A stretch of 64,000 bases of DNA from an uncultured Flavobacteriales bacterium (GCA_905181585.1 CAJIYG010000003.1:204702-268701), one strand, 5' to 3'; positions 28,203 through 37,102 are shown, numbered from the stretch's first letter. Notes: a model not told the origin generated them from the sequence alone. Numbers and translations are program-made.

Positions 28203-28789
28203 TATTTAATATAATATTTTGATAATTTATTTCTTGCCTTTGATACTTTAGGAGATATTACAAATTGGCAGTAGGGTTGGTCTTGATTTTGTTTGAAGTA
28301 ATTTTGATGGTAATTTTCAGCATCATAAAATGCTGTAAATTCTTTTACTTCGGTAACAATTTTATTGTCAAATAATTCATTATTAACTTTATTAATAAAT
28401 TTTTCAATTATTTTTTTTTCTTCTAAATTATGGAATAATATTATCGACCTGTAGTGCGCTCCTATATCATTACCTTGTCTATTTAAAGTAGTTGGATCAT
28501 GTGATAAAAAGAAGACTTCTAACAAAACTTCTAAACTAACTTCATTTGGGTCGTAAACTATTTTGCAGACCTCAGCATGATTAGTTTTAGATCTGCTTAC
28601 CTCTGCATAAGATGGGTTTTTTATTGTTCCGCCAGAAAATCCGCTTTGAACATTAGATACTCCGATTAAGTCCTCGAATACAGCCTCAACACACCAAAAA
28701 CATCCACCACCTAGATAGATTTCTTTTTGGTTTTCAATTATTTGGTTTGACATATTAAAACTTAAAATTAAACTTAAAATTAAACTCAT
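28202..28789 (-). CDS. msrA: Peptide methionine sulfoxide reductase MsrA
   Basis: Reduces methionine-S-sulfoxide in proteins. The active-site motif GGGCFWC (catalytic Cys about residue 30), SGGTIKNPSYAEV, NHAEVCKIVYDP and QYFKQN-type YHQNYFKQNQ are all MsrA signatures. Two starts are possible: 28789, adjacent to the upstream stop, or 28753 (MSNQIIENQ), which fits the usual family N-terminus; the 12 extra residues come from a short tandem repeat. It is in the SRPBCC-queD-msrA-nei operon, all fitting a response to light and oxidative stress. Confidence 0.92.
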   Translation of the reverse strand: MSLILSLILSFNMSNQIIENQKEIYLGGGCFWCVEAVFEDLIGVSNVQSGFSGGTIKNPSYAEVSRSKTNHAEVCKIVYDPNEVSLEVLLEVFFLSHDPTTLNRQGNDIGAHYRSIILFHNLEEKKIIEKFINKVNNELFDNKIVTEVKEFTAFYDAENYHQNYFKQNQDQPYCQFVISPKVSKARNKLSKYYIK

Positions 28790-28801
28790 TTAATAGCATT
28801 A

Positions 28802-29266
28802 TTATTCACTGTAATATGCAGCATTTTTTGCATACTCCATAAACTTAACCTTAGTTACTCTCACTCTATTTTTTGTTTCTTCTTTAACGAATTTATTTAT
28901 TTTGTGAAAAATGTATTCAGCAAATTTTTCTGCACCAGTAGCTTTGATAACTCTTACTTGAGCGACTTTTGCTTCATTCATTAAGAGAAAAGATTTAATT
29001 TCCGGATCATCTTCAGCTATAATTACTGTATGATCAAACATATAGTCCATCCATGCTTTTGGTTGTAATCCATCAATATTGGTTTTTGCTCTTTTAAGGC
29101 CCCCAAAATCCCAAACCCAGTTTCTATCGTCTAGTTCTCCTTCAAAATATATTTTAAATGATATGGCATATCCGTGTAGAAATCTACAATGGACTCCTTC
29201 AGCTCTCCATTGACGAAATACAGTGGAAAAACCGTCAAAAACTTTACTTGATTGAAATTTACCCAT
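28802..29266 (-). CDS. 6-carboxytetrahydropterin synthase-like protein (QueD/PTPS family variant)
   Basis: The PTPS/QueD fold is recognised by HCRFLHGYAISFKIYFEGEL, quoted as HCRFLHGY then AISFKIYF, DRNWVWDFGGLK and MFDHTVIIAEDDP; 154 residues. The usual zinc set is altered: HGH reads HGY and the earlier AAH/CAH position reads TVF, leaving HCRFLH as the only nearby His. A family with this wording is widespread in marine Bacteroidota. It may make or bind a pterin (for example a photolyase antenna or queuosine precursor), which is inference from the neighbours. Confidence 0.75.
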   Translation of the reverse strand: MGKFQSSKVFDGFSTVFRQWRAEGVHCRFLHGYAISFKIYFEGELDDRNWVWDFGGLKRAKTNIDGLQPKAWMDYMFDHTVIIAEDDPEIKSFLLMNEAKVAQVRVIKATGAEKFAEYIFHKINKFVKEETKNRVRVTKVKFMEYAKNAAYYSE

Positions 29267-29292
29267 TTTATTTTATGTTTTTTATTACTTTT

Positions 29293-29784
29293 TTAGTTTT
29301 CTGGAAATAACTTATCTATTGCATCATGTCTAAATTCAAATATTTGCTTTAGTCTTTTTTTTATAAAAAGAGAATGAGCAATTTTTCCAAATATACCAAA
29401 AGGCATTTTGTATATCACTTTGTCTATTATAGTTGTTGAATTATCATCATTTTTTTTAAAATGATGTTCGTGATGCCACATGTTATAAGGACCGAACCTC
29501 TGTTCATCAATAAAATATTTGTTTTTTTCGATGTAGGAAATCTCTGTTACCCATTTCATGTTAAAGAATTTAAATGGATTTACATTGTAGCTAATTATTT
29601 TACCTGTGTAAAAATCCTCAGATCTACCGGATAGAATTTTAAATTTCATATCTGTTGGGGTTAGCAGATTTAGATTTTTAGGATTACAGAAGAAATCCCA
29701 AATTTTCTCTATGGGTTCGTTTACTTTTTGTTTGGATTTAATGGAGTACAATCCACTTTTGTAACTTTTTGTCTTTACTGACAT
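29293..29784 (-). CDS. SRPBCC-family (START-like) protein of the light-response operon
   Basis: 163 residues of the SRPBCC ligand-binding fold: EKIWDFFCNPKNLNLLTP (about 25-42) and the NMWHHEHHF region (about 101-109) are typical of the polyketide-cyclase-like family often found beside photolyase genes. No catalytic assignment is possible. First gene of the SRPBCC-queD-msrA-nei operon, divergent from the MerR-type regulator. Confidence 0.75.
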   Translation of the reverse strand: MSVKTKSYKSGLYSIKSKQKVNEPIEKIWDFFCNPKNLNLLTPTDMKFKILSGRSEDFYTGKIISYNVNPFKFFNMKWVTEISYIEKNKYFIDEQRFGPYNMWHHEHHFKKNDDNSTTIIDKVIYKMPFGIFGKIAHSLFIKKRLKQIFEFRHDAIDKLFPEN

Positions 29785-29814
29785 AAGATATAATTATTAT
29801 GATTTAAACTTATG

Positions 29815-29822
29815 CAAATATA
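29815..29822 (-). promoter_or_regulatory. -7 promoter element of the SRPBCC-queD-msrA-nei operon
   Basis: TATATTTG on the minus strand matches TAnnTTTG, 30 bases before the SRPBCC start, in the 112-base divergent region shared with the MerR-type gene. Confidence 0.5.
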
Positions 29823-29896
29823 TTCTTTAAATTCATATTTTATAATTTTAATTGCTAATTGTTATATATTTTCATCATATTTGAAAAAAAAACTCT

Positions 29897-30556
29897 ATGA
29901 ATTATAATATTAGTCAATTATCTAAAATAAGCGATACTAATAAAATTACTTTAAGATCTTGGGAGGAAAGGTATAATTTTTTAATAGCTGAAAGAACAGA
30001 TACTAATATTAGAGTGTATTCTAAGGATGATTTGATTTGTGCTATTAATACAAAAGCTCTTTTAAGTGAGAAAATTAAAATATCAAGTATTTCGAAGAAA
30101 TCACATTTAGAAATTCAAGGTCTTGTTGATGACAAATTTAATGACAAGGAAAATAGTAATCCACAAATTTATATTTCACGAGTTTTACGATCGGCATTAA
30201 ATTATGACCGTGATTTGTTTGATAGTACTATTTATTTGGGATTTAAAAAGTTTGGAATGTTTGAGTTCTATTTGAATATTATGTACCCTTCTTTAGAGAA
30301 AATTGGATACATATGGTCAGTTAAAAGTAATGTAGCAGAACATGAGAAGTTCGTTTCATCTTTACTTGAGGTTAAGATTAATGATATTACAAAAGAGATT
30401 GCAGAAAATAATATGAGTAAAGATATTTGGTTACTGTTTATTATGGCTCCTTACATATTCTTAAATAGAGACAATAATCATTTTATTTCATTATTTCAAA
30501 CTACTAAAATGGTAGAGGGAGCAGAGAAAAATCTAGAAGATAATTGGGTAAGTTAA
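29897..30556 (+). CDS. MerR/LitR-type regulator lacking the B12-binding Rossmann domain
   Basis: N-terminal MerR winged helix (about 1-70: ISQLSKISDTNKITLRSWEERYN, given as ISQLSKISDTNK and ITLRSWEERYN, then ERTDTNIRVYS) and the four-helix cap of light-sensing B12 regulators (about 88-160). In the cap the W-x9-EH motif that shields adenosylcobalamin appears as W...E-K (WSVKSNVAEHEKF), and the protein stops at 219 residues, where relatives of about 300 continue into the cobalamin-binding domain. Next to photolyase and SDR genes it probably regulates them, but likely not through B12. Confidence 0.78.
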   Translation: MNYNISQLSKISDTNKITLRSWEERYNFLIAERTDTNIRVYSKDDLICAINTKALLSEKIKISSISKKSHLEIQGLVDDKFNDKENSNPQIYISRVLRSALNYDRDLFDSTIYLGFKKFGMFEFYLNIMYPSLEKIGYIWSVKSNVAEHEKFVSSLLEVKINDITKEIAENNMSKDIWLLFIMAPYIFLNRDNNHFISLFQTTKMVEGAEKNLEDNWVS

Positions 30557-30943
30557 TTATTGTTTAGTCCATCTTCCATTAGACATAAGCATAAAGCTAC
30601 CTACATATTTTTGTTTCCAATTTTCAGGTTCAATTATACTTAAAAAATTTTCTTCATTTGGGGATTCATATAAATGATAGACTGCTCCAGTTGTTGGGCT
30701 AAAGCTGTATTTAGCTTTGTATATTAATTCAGTCCAATTGTACTCTTCTTGTATTTTTTTATATTGATCTTTTAGTTCTTCAATTTGACTCTTGAAGTAA
30801 TTTTTACATTCATAAGGTAAGTTTTTGTCAATTACACTAGCTCCAAAGTTTGGAGCAGATGTTGAAGTAGGATAATCCTTTTTGAAAGCATCAAACGACT
30901 CTTCTTCGTAATTAAAAACTATATTATCAGGATATTTTTTCAT
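30557..30943 (-). CDS. DUF2452 family protein
   Basis: 128 residues, soluble. The C-terminal half YKAKYSFSPTTGAVYHLYES with FLSIIEPENW and YVGSFMLMSNGRW (broken here to short parts) is the DUF2452 pattern; the middle (about 50-70) is a helical, charged segment. Function unknown. It is convergent with the MerR-type gene with no gap, and similar genes occur in light-response clusters of Bacteroidota. Confidence 0.7.
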   Translation of the reverse strand: MKKYPDNIVFNYEEESFDAFKKDYPTSTSAPNFGASVIDKNLPYECKNYFKSQIEELKDQYKKIQEEYNWTELIYKAKYSFSPTTGAVYHLYESPNEENFLSIIEPENWKQKYVGSFMLMSNGRWTKQ

Positions 30944-31075
30944 ATCATCAAAATTTATACAAATTTATCATATTTTTCTTTCTAAACTAATTTTACATCA
31001 AAATATATAATGTTTTGCTATTATAATTATATATTTGTTTATAATTAATGTAAGTATTAAAAAATTTATGTAAAA

Positions 31076-31219
31076 TTGATCTTAGAGAAGATTAATGTAA
31101 CTCCTAATGAAATTATTTTTTACGCGAATAATCTAATTATTAGTCTTAATAATCATGATCAATTAAAATCTTGTTTAGAAAGATATAATAATAGCAGATA
31201 TACCTTTAACAATGTCTAA
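31076..31219 (+). CDS. Possible short frame in the 319-base gap before the SDR gene
   Basis: A 47-codon frame from a TTG at 31076 (LILEKINVTPNEIIFYANN...) ends at 31219. It has no ATG and no family likeness. It may be a remnant or chance; apart from it the 30944-31262 gap holds only the TGTA/TACA motifs and the dyad described next. Confidence 0.15.
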   Translation: MILEKINVTPNEIIFYANNLIISLNNHDQLKSCLERYNNSRYTFNNV

Positions 31220-31222
31220 CAT

Positions 31223-31248
31223 TTACAAATAATGTATTTTATTTGTAA
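31223..31248. promoter_or_regulatory. Candidate MerR/LitR-type operator upstream of the SDR-RND-photolyase operon
   Basis: TTACAAAT (31223-31230) and ATTTGTAA (31241-31248) are perfect inverted arms with a 10-base gap, 14 bases before the SDR start. More TGTAA/TTACA motifs occur across 30990-31110 (TTTTACATC, AATGTAAG, TATGTAAA, AATGTAAC). CarH/LitR operators contain TACA/TGTA half-sites (family knowledge), so this gap may be the target of the adjacent regulator. Confidence 0.45.
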
Positions 31249-31262
31249 CTTAAAAATTTAAA

Positions 31263-31925
31263 ATGAAAATATTATTAGTTGGTGCAAGTAGTGATATTGC
31301 AATAGAGTTTTTTAAAAAGCATAACTCTAATTATAATCTTATTAGATTGAGTTCTAACCCTGATTTTAGTGACGTTGCTAATTTTAATCTACAAGATGAA
31401 GATACTTTTATTGATGTAAATGAAATTGACGGAATAATATATTTTCCTGGTAGTATTAACTTAAAACCTTTCAAAAGACTAAAGATTGAAAATTTTCAAG
31501 AAGATTTTGATATAAATGTAATTGGTTTGATAAAAGTTCTTAAGTTTTACGAATCTCGCTTATCAGAAAAATCATCTTTAGTATTCATTAGTACCGTTGC
31601 AGCAAATTTAGGAATGCCTTTTCATTCTTCCGTTTCAATCAGTAAATCTGCTGTTGAAGGCCTTACAAAAAGTCTCGCAGCTGAATGGGCACCTAAGGTT
31701 AGGGTTAATTGTATTGCTCCATCTTTAGTTGAGACAAAATTAGCTAAACGTTTTTTTAGAACAGATGATCAAAAAGAGATGATGAATCAAAAACATCCTC
31801 TTAAAAGAACTGGATTGCCTGAAGATATTGTTAATGCTCTTGACTTTTTAATTTCTAATAAGTCTTCCTGGATTTCTGGTCAAATTTTAAATGTTGATGG
31901 TGGTATGTCTACACTAAAAATTTAA
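31263..31925 (+). CDS. Short-chain dehydrogenase/reductase-like protein without the catalytic Tyr
   Basis: 220 residues with the SDR Rossmann motif VGASSDIA at 6-13, the Ser in VFISTVAAN, LAAEWAPKVRVNCIAPS, and LNVDGGMS near the end. The usual YxxxK reads V-S-I-S-K (SSVSISKSAVEG), so the catalytic Tyr is absent while Lys stays. This variant is typical of the SDR family found with photolyase genes, suggesting a binding or unusual redox role. It begins the operon SDR-RND-photolyase; the RND frame follows five bases later. Confidence 0.78.
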   Translation: MKILLVGASSDIAIEFFKKHNSNYNLIRLSSNPDFSDVANFNLQDEDTFIDVNEIDGIIYFPGSINLKPFKRLKIENFQEDFDINVIGLIKVLKFYESRLSEKSSLVFISTVAANLGMPFHSSVSISKSAVEGLTKSLAAEWAPKVRVNCIAPSLVETKLAKRFFRTDDQKEMMNQKHPLKRTGLPEDIVNALDFLISNKSSWISGQILNVDGGMSTLKI

Positions 31926-31930
31926 GTAAA

Positions 31931-34010
31931 TTGTTAGATTACATTTGGAAGCTTAAGTATTACATATTTGTAGTTGTACTGGCTATATTTTCTTATTCAT
32001 TATTTCTAATTTCTTCACCTGTAATATTTTTTGAAACCGAAAGAATCTTAAAATATGCTGATGATATAGAAATAGAATTGGCTCAATCTTTTGATGATAA
32101 AAATCTTTTTTTAATTGGTGTTGAATATAGTGATGAGATTAATTTTGATCAATTTATTGCTTTAGATTCAGTTTACAACATCATTAAGAAAGATTCAATA
32201 ATTAAAACTGAAAAAAGTATATTTAATGAGTCAAGGTTGCTTATTTACAGGTCTTTTCTTTCACAATATTAATTTACTTAATCTTGACAATCAAGCTGCA
32301 TATGAAAAATCCGTCAAAAAAATAAAGAATAAATCCAGTCAATTTCTATCAAATGATTTTAAAAAACTATTTTTTTTAGTTGAGATTAAGAATGGCTATG
32401 ATGATAAAGACTGGAAAAATTTTATTTTTAAAATTAAAGATTCCTTTTCTCAATCAGGGGTTAGTGATGTATTCGTTTCAGGCCAAATATCATCAGAATT
32501 ATATATGCAAGACAAGGTTGTTTCTGAGCTAATATTTATTACAATTTTTAGTGCTTTATTTTGCTGTCTTATACTTTGGCTATTTACACTTAATATAAAA
32601 TTTGTTCTTTTAACCTTATTAAGCGTAATACTTAGTGTAGTAATAAGTATTTCAATGTCTCAATTTATTTATGGAGGTATTGAATTGGTTATGATAATCA
32701 TGCCAGCTATAATTTTTATTGTATGTGTATCTGATTTAATGCATCTTTTAAATGAAGATAATATCTCTACCGAGAGTAAAAAAGATTACTTTATTAAAAA
32801 AGTCAAAATTGTAGGAGTTCCTGTTGCTCTTACATCATTTACAACAGCAATTGGTTTTTTAAGTTTTTGTTTTTCTGATGTCTTACCTATCACAAGATTT
32901 GGCTTAATTACAACTGTTGGTATTTTGATCTCTTTATTTGTTATTTTAATAAGTTATGCTATAAGCGTTGATTTAAATTTCCATCTTCTTAAAGGGAATC
33001 CTAAATTAAATAAGAAACTTGATAGCTTAATATTCTCAATTGTAAACTTTAACAACAAATTTTATTTTAGGTTAATTATTATAGTAATGATTTTATTTGC
33101 AGGATATGGTGTAAACAAAATTAGTGTTGATAATTACATTACAGATGAAGTAAATAAGAAATCCAGATTATTTCAAGAAATGAATTTTTTTAATGAGAAT
33201 TTTGGAGGAATAAAGCCTTTAACTTTTAAAATTAAAATGGATGAGCAAGTTGATGTAGAAAAGATCTTAAAATTTGAAAATTTCTTGGATTCAACTGGAT
33301 TTGTTTTAGATTTTTCAATTAGTCGTTTTGTAGATAACCCATCATTAATAGATAAGCGAACCTTTAAGAAATTAACAAAAGATGTATACACCATAAAAGC
33401 TAGAATGAAAGATATTGGATCCAAAGTTAGCTTCGAAAAAATTACAATGATTAAAGAGCAGGCACTATTATTAGAAATCCCTTTGAGTGTTGGGGGAGCG
33501 GGGTATTTATTTGATCAAGTAAGTAATAAATTAACTAGAGAAATACTATACGGATTGATAATTGCTATTCTCACAATTGGTTTATTATTTATTATAATTA
33601 ATAATTTTAATTTTAGATATTTCTTTATTGCACTTATTCCTAATGTTTTTCCAATTTTAGTTTGCATTGGTGTTTTGTGTTTAAATAATTTTTATTTCAG
33701 CCTTTCTAATGCTTTTATTTTTGCAATTGTTTTTGGCTTAATTGTTGATGATTCTATTCATATTCTAAGCTCATACAGGTTTAACGTTAGAAGAGGAATG
33801 AGTAAGGATAAGGCGTTAGATAAATCTCTGACTATAACTGCAAGAGCTGTTATTAAGACAACTATCATTGTTATATTTAGTTTAGTTCCTTTAATGTTTT
33901 CAGAGTTTAAATCAGTTAGTCAGTTAAGTATTATTACTATAATTTCAGCATTGATTGCTATCATATTTGATTTAGTATATTTACCTAAGCTTATGAAAAA
34001 GTACTTATAA
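31931..34010 (+). pseudogene. RND-superfamily exporter (MmpL/SSD type), split by a frameshift
   Basis: The N-terminal part (31931-32272, TTG start, one TM segment then periplasmic domain) ends just after NESRLLIYRSF, and the reading continues in the next frame from about 32256 (FHNINLLNLDNQAAY...) to 34010. Restoring one base in the T-rich run at 32252-32262 gives a single protein of about 690 residues with about 11-12 TM segments, LVMIIMPAIIFIVCVSDLMH and the second-half GLIVDDSIHILSSYR, typical of RND/patched-like transporters. Either a pseudogene, a sequence error, or rarely a programmed shift. The stop overlaps the photolyase start (TAATG). Confidence 0.8.
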
Positions 34011-35305
34011 TGACAGTAAATATATTTTGGTTTAGAAGAGATTTAAGATTAGAAGATAATACTGCTTTAAAGTTAGCTTTATTAAAAAATAAAAATATTT
34101 TGCCAATTTTTATTTTTGATAATAACATCACAGACTCACTTACAGAAGATGATGCTCGTATTAGCTTTATTTACTATCAGCTTAGCAAAATTGATATGTT
34201 GTTGAAACAGCACTCCTCGTCATTATTGGTTCTTAAAGGCGATCCAGTTAAGGTTTTTGAGAAATTAATTAAAGAGTATAGCGTTAATTCTATTAGTTGC
34301 AATAGGGACTATGAGCCCTATGCAATTAAAAGAGATAATAGTGTTGCAAATTTTCTTAAAAATCATTCTATTGAATTTACTCAATCAAAAGATAGTGTCA
34401 TTTTTGAACCTCATGAGGTACTTAAAGATAATGGAGAGCCATATACTGTCTATACACCGTTTAAAAATAAATGGCTTCAAAAATTTAAATCATATGAAAT
34501 GATTTCTGATACACAGTCATCCTTAACTAATCTTTTAAATTTTACGAATGATTTTCCTTCATTGAATTTTCTTGATTTTGAGCAATCTAAAATTAATGTT
34601 AGAGATTATGATTTAAATAATATTAATCATTATGCCCAATCTAGAGACTTTCCTTCAACCGATGCAACCAGTTATTTGGGTATTCATCTTAGATTTGGGA
34701 CAGTAAGTGTCAGAACTATCATTAGTAAACTTTCTGGAAATGATAGTGTCTTTTTGTCTGAACTTATATGGAGAGAATTTTTTATGCAAATATTATTTCA
34801 TTTTCCAAAGGTTGTGAATCATAACTTTAAAGCTAAATATGATGGTATTAAGTGGAGAAATAATAAGGAAGAATTTACAAAATGGTGTAATGGAGAGACA
34901 GGTTACCCCATTGTTGATGCTGGTATGAAACAATTAAATCAAACAGGCTACATGCATAATAGAGTTAGAATGATTGTTGCAGGTTTTTTATGTAAACATC
35001 TTTTGATTGATTGGAGATGGGGAGAGAAATATTTTGCTTCAAAGCTGTTAGATTATGAATTAGCTTCAAATAATGGTAATTGGCAATGGGCTGCTGGAAC
35101 AGGCTGTGATTCAGCTCCATATTTTAGAATTTTTAACCCATTTACCCAACAAAAGAAATTTGATGGTGATTTCAAATATGTTAAAAAGTGGATTAATAAT
35201 TTCAATCAAGAAACTTACATCCCTTTTATTGTAGATCATAAACTAGCTAGAGCTAGAGCCCTGTCTGGCTATAAAGATGGTATTGACGCTTCTTTTAATT
35301 CCTAA
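34010..35305 (+). CDS. phrB: Deoxyribodipyrimidine (CPD class I) photolyase
   Basis: Light-driven repair of cyclobutane pyrimidine dimers. The antenna domain begins NIFWFRRDLRLEDNTAL; the FAD domain shows TSYLGIHLRFGTVSVR, ELIWREFFMQILFHFP, IVDAGMKQLNQTGYMHNR, DYELASNNGNWQWAAGTGCDSAPYFRIFNP (in short pieces NNGNWQWAAGTG and YFRIFNP). Length 431 is a little short of E. coli PhrB (472). It is the last gene of the SDR-RND-photolyase operon, coupled to RND by TAATG. Confidence 0.93.
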   Translation: MTVNIFWFRRDLRLEDNTALKLALLKNKNILPIFIFDNNITDSLTEDDARISFIYYQLSKIDMLLKQHSSSLLVLKGDPVKVFEKLIKEYSVNSISCNRDYEPYAIKRDNSVANFLKNHSIEFTQSKDSVIFEPHEVLKDNGEPYTVYTPFKNKWLQKFKSYEMISDTQSSLTNLLNFTNDFPSLNFLDFEQSKINVRDYDLNNINHYAQSRDFPSTDATSYLGIHLRFGTVSVRTIISKLSGNDSVFLSELIWREFFMQILFHFPKVVNHNFKAKYDGIKWRNNKEEFTKWCNGETGYPIVDAGMKQLNQTGYMHNRVRMIVAGFLCKHLLIDWRWGEKYFASKLLDYELASNNGNWQWAAGTGCDSAPYFRIFNPFTQQKKFDGDFKYVKKWINNFNQETYIPFIVDHKLARARALSGYKDGIDASFNS

Positions 35306-35417
35306 CACCTTCCCAGAGACAACTAAAACAACTGTATCTTTTAAAGTCAAATAGGAATAGCGTCAAATATTTTAATATTTTATCTTTATTTTTTCTTGCA
35401 CCTCGATCGATATTATT

Positions 35418-35534
35418 TTAGCATTTTGGACAAATAGCTTTTCCTTTTATTTTCTTAATTTCCAACAATCTTAATTTCTTTATTACTAAAAGAATAACAA
35501 CGTAAGATATCCCCACAACAATTATCATATTCAT
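35418..35534 (-). CDS. Possible 38-residue membrane peptide ending in CPKC
   Basis: The only reading frame of note in the 303-base gap 35306-35608. It reads MNMIIVVGISYVVILLVIKK, a single membrane helix, then a basic stretch and a final CPKC, like half of a zinc ribbon. It could be a truncated remnant or a real small protein. Nothing else is evident in the gap. Confidence 0.3.
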   Translation of the reverse strand: MNMIIVVGISYVVILLVIKKLRLLEIKKIKGKAICPKC

Positions 35535-35608
35535 TTTCCAAATTTAAACTGGATAATGAAAAAAAAAATAAGTATTAATACTCAAATAATATATACTTAC
35601 TTATTTTA

Positions 35609-36058
35609 CTACTCAGCTAGAGTTGTTGGTGGTGGAGGTGGTGCAACAGTGTTTTTTAAGTTTTTAGCGCCGATAAATACAACTTGTACTACTGCATCAT
35701 TATTTGATGTATTTTTTGTTTCATGCCAATTATTATTCGCACCAATAAATGCCTCTCCTTTTTTTATAACTTTTTCGATAATTCCTGATTCTGTTTGATG
35801 AGATATTGTTAGCTCTCCTTCAATAACATATACTACAGGAATAGATTCGTGCATGTGAATACCTGTTGATTCTCCCGCAGATAATACTCTAATTGCAGAT
35901 GTTATTGTTGCATTAGAGTCTGGGAAGTTTATTTGTTCTCCAAGAATGTTTTCAGTTACTGAATTTAATAAAACTTTAGTCTCAAAATTAGTTGTTTGAG
36001 GGCTTGAACACGATACCCAAACAAGAGCTAAAATTGTAAGTATATTTAAGATTTTCAT
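35609..36058 (-). CDS. Cupin-domain lipoprotein
   Basis: 149 residues with lipoprotein signal (LVWVSC, Cys 17) and one cupin barrel: GESTGIHMHESIPVVYVIEGEL (parts GIHMHESIP and VYVIEGEL) gives the metal His pair and Glu/Tyr; GEAFIGANNNWHET gives the second His. The C-terminus is a proline tract (APPPPPTTLAE). Probably a periplasmic, metal-binding protein of unknown activity. Confidence 0.75.
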   Translation of the reverse strand: MKILNILTILALVWVSCSSPQTTNFETKVLLNSVTENILGEQINFPDSNATITSAIRVLSAGESTGIHMHESIPVVYVIEGELTISHQTESGIIEKVIKKGEAFIGANNNWHETKNTSNNDAVVQVVFIGAKNLKNTVAPPPPPTTLAE

Positions 36059-36091
36059 TTTTGTTATTTTTTATAAAATTAAGTATTTTTT

Positions 36092-36490
36092 CTACAAAAA
36101 AAATATCCATAAAAAATTAATAATCAATACTACTACCGTCATTAATACACTCGCTAAATGTAAAAGCTTGAATTTCTTCTTATCACCACTGTCTGTTGCG
36201 TAATTTGTTGCTGGTATTAATAAAAGACAGATTAAAGAAAAAATAAATGTGATAGATCCAATAAATGTACTTGTTTCGTTTGTTAAAAAAATAAAGTTTA
36301 AAACTAAAAATACTAGTGACAAACTCATATTAGTTTTGAAAATTTTCGGAAAGATATTTCTAATATAAATTCTTGATTGTTCTTTGTTTAAATTGTTGAA
36401 AACAATAGGTGCAGCAAGAGCAGTTTGAAAGAATATTATTCCAATAATTATTCCTGAGATTAATATCTGAAAGTTTAAAATTAAATTCAT
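36092..36490 (-). CDS. Four-helix membrane protein, TMEM205/DUF4149-like
   Basis: I start at 36490 (MNLILNFQILISGIIIGI), which places the first membrane segment at the N-terminus; the longer frame from 36535 adds only a Leu/Lys-rich leader with no support. Four hydrophobic segments (about 5-25, 52-70, 75-92, 110-130) with conserved-looking QTALAAPIVFNNL and PATNYATDSGDK. The assignment to the TMEM205/DUF4149-type family is tentative. 132 residues. Confidence 0.5.
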   Translation of the reverse strand: MNLILNFQILISGIIIGIIFFQTALAAPIVFNNLNKEQSRIYIRNIFPKIFKTNMSLSLVFLVLNFIFLTNETSTFIGSITFIFSLICLLLIPATNYATDSGDKKKFKLLHLASVLMTVVVLIINFLWIFFL

Positions 36491-36556
36491 AATAATTTTT
36501 TTTGACAAAATTAAAAAAAACTCTCTCTCTAGCATAGATTGAATCTAAATTAGATG

Positions 36557-36564
36557 TAATTTTG
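36557..36564 (+). promoter_or_regulatory. -7 promoter element of the flavodoxin gene
   Basis: TAATTTTG matches TAnnTTTG, 31 bases before the flavodoxin ATG. No clear TTTG at the -33 spacing. Confidence 0.45.
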
Positions 36565-36595
36565 CACAAAATTTTTAAGTAAACAATTTAATAAA

Positions 36596-37102
36596 ATGAA
36601 AATTGGAATTATTTGGGGGTCTGATTCAGGTGATACTGAAGATACTACAATGGCTATGGAAGGTAAATTGTCTTCTTATGATTTAGAGATTATAAATGTT
36701 GCTGAATCTAGTGTAGAAGATTTTAGAAAGTTTGATTTACTAATTTTAGGAATATCGACTTGGTATGATGGTGATTTGCAAAGTGATTGGGAAGATTTTT
36801 TTCCAACATTTGAAGAAATAGATTTTACTAACAAAACTGTTGCGATTTTTGGTCTTGGAGATCAATATGGCTATGATGAATATTTTATTGATGGAGTGGG
36901 TATTCTAGCAAAGCAAATTATAAAAAAAGGTGGTGAGGTTATTGGCCACTGGCCAACAGAATCTTATGAATTTGTTAAATCAAAAGCATTAATGAATGAT
37001 AAGACTTTTTATGGATTAGCTCTTGATGAAGGAAATCAATATGATCTTTCTGCTGAAAGAATTGACAAATGGTTAGTTAGTTTAGGTCTAGATATCAGTT
37101 AA
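36596..37102 (+). CDS. fldA: Long-chain flavodoxin
   Basis: FMN electron carrier that can replace ferredoxin, often under low iron. The FMN phosphate loop is GSDSGDTEDT (8-17; usual GSxTGNTE, so the Thr after S is Ser and Asn is Asp). Isoalloxazine loops are LGISTWYDGDLQSDW (Trp 58, Tyr 59) and FGLGDQYGYDEYF (Tyr in the DQxGY loop). The roughly 20-residue insertion of long-chain flavodoxins is present; 168 residues. Confidence 0.92.
   Translation: MKIGIIWGSDSGDTEDTTMAMEGKLSSYDLEIINVAESSVEDFRKFDLLILGISTWYDGDLQSDWEDFFPTFEEIDFTNKTVAIFGLGDQYGYDEYFIDGVGILAKQIIKKGGEVIGHWPTESYEFVKSKALMNDKTFYGLALDEGNQYDLSAERIDKWLVSLGLDIS

Noticed and set aside
30944..31262. A noncoding RNA gene in the gap before the SDR gene
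   Set aside because: No stable structured region or known family motif seen; TGTA/TACA motifs fit a regulatory region better.
31931..34010. Programmed ribosomal frameshifting in the RND gene
   Set aside because: No slippery heptamer with downstream structure was evident, and three other genes in the window have similar breaks, so error or decay is simpler.
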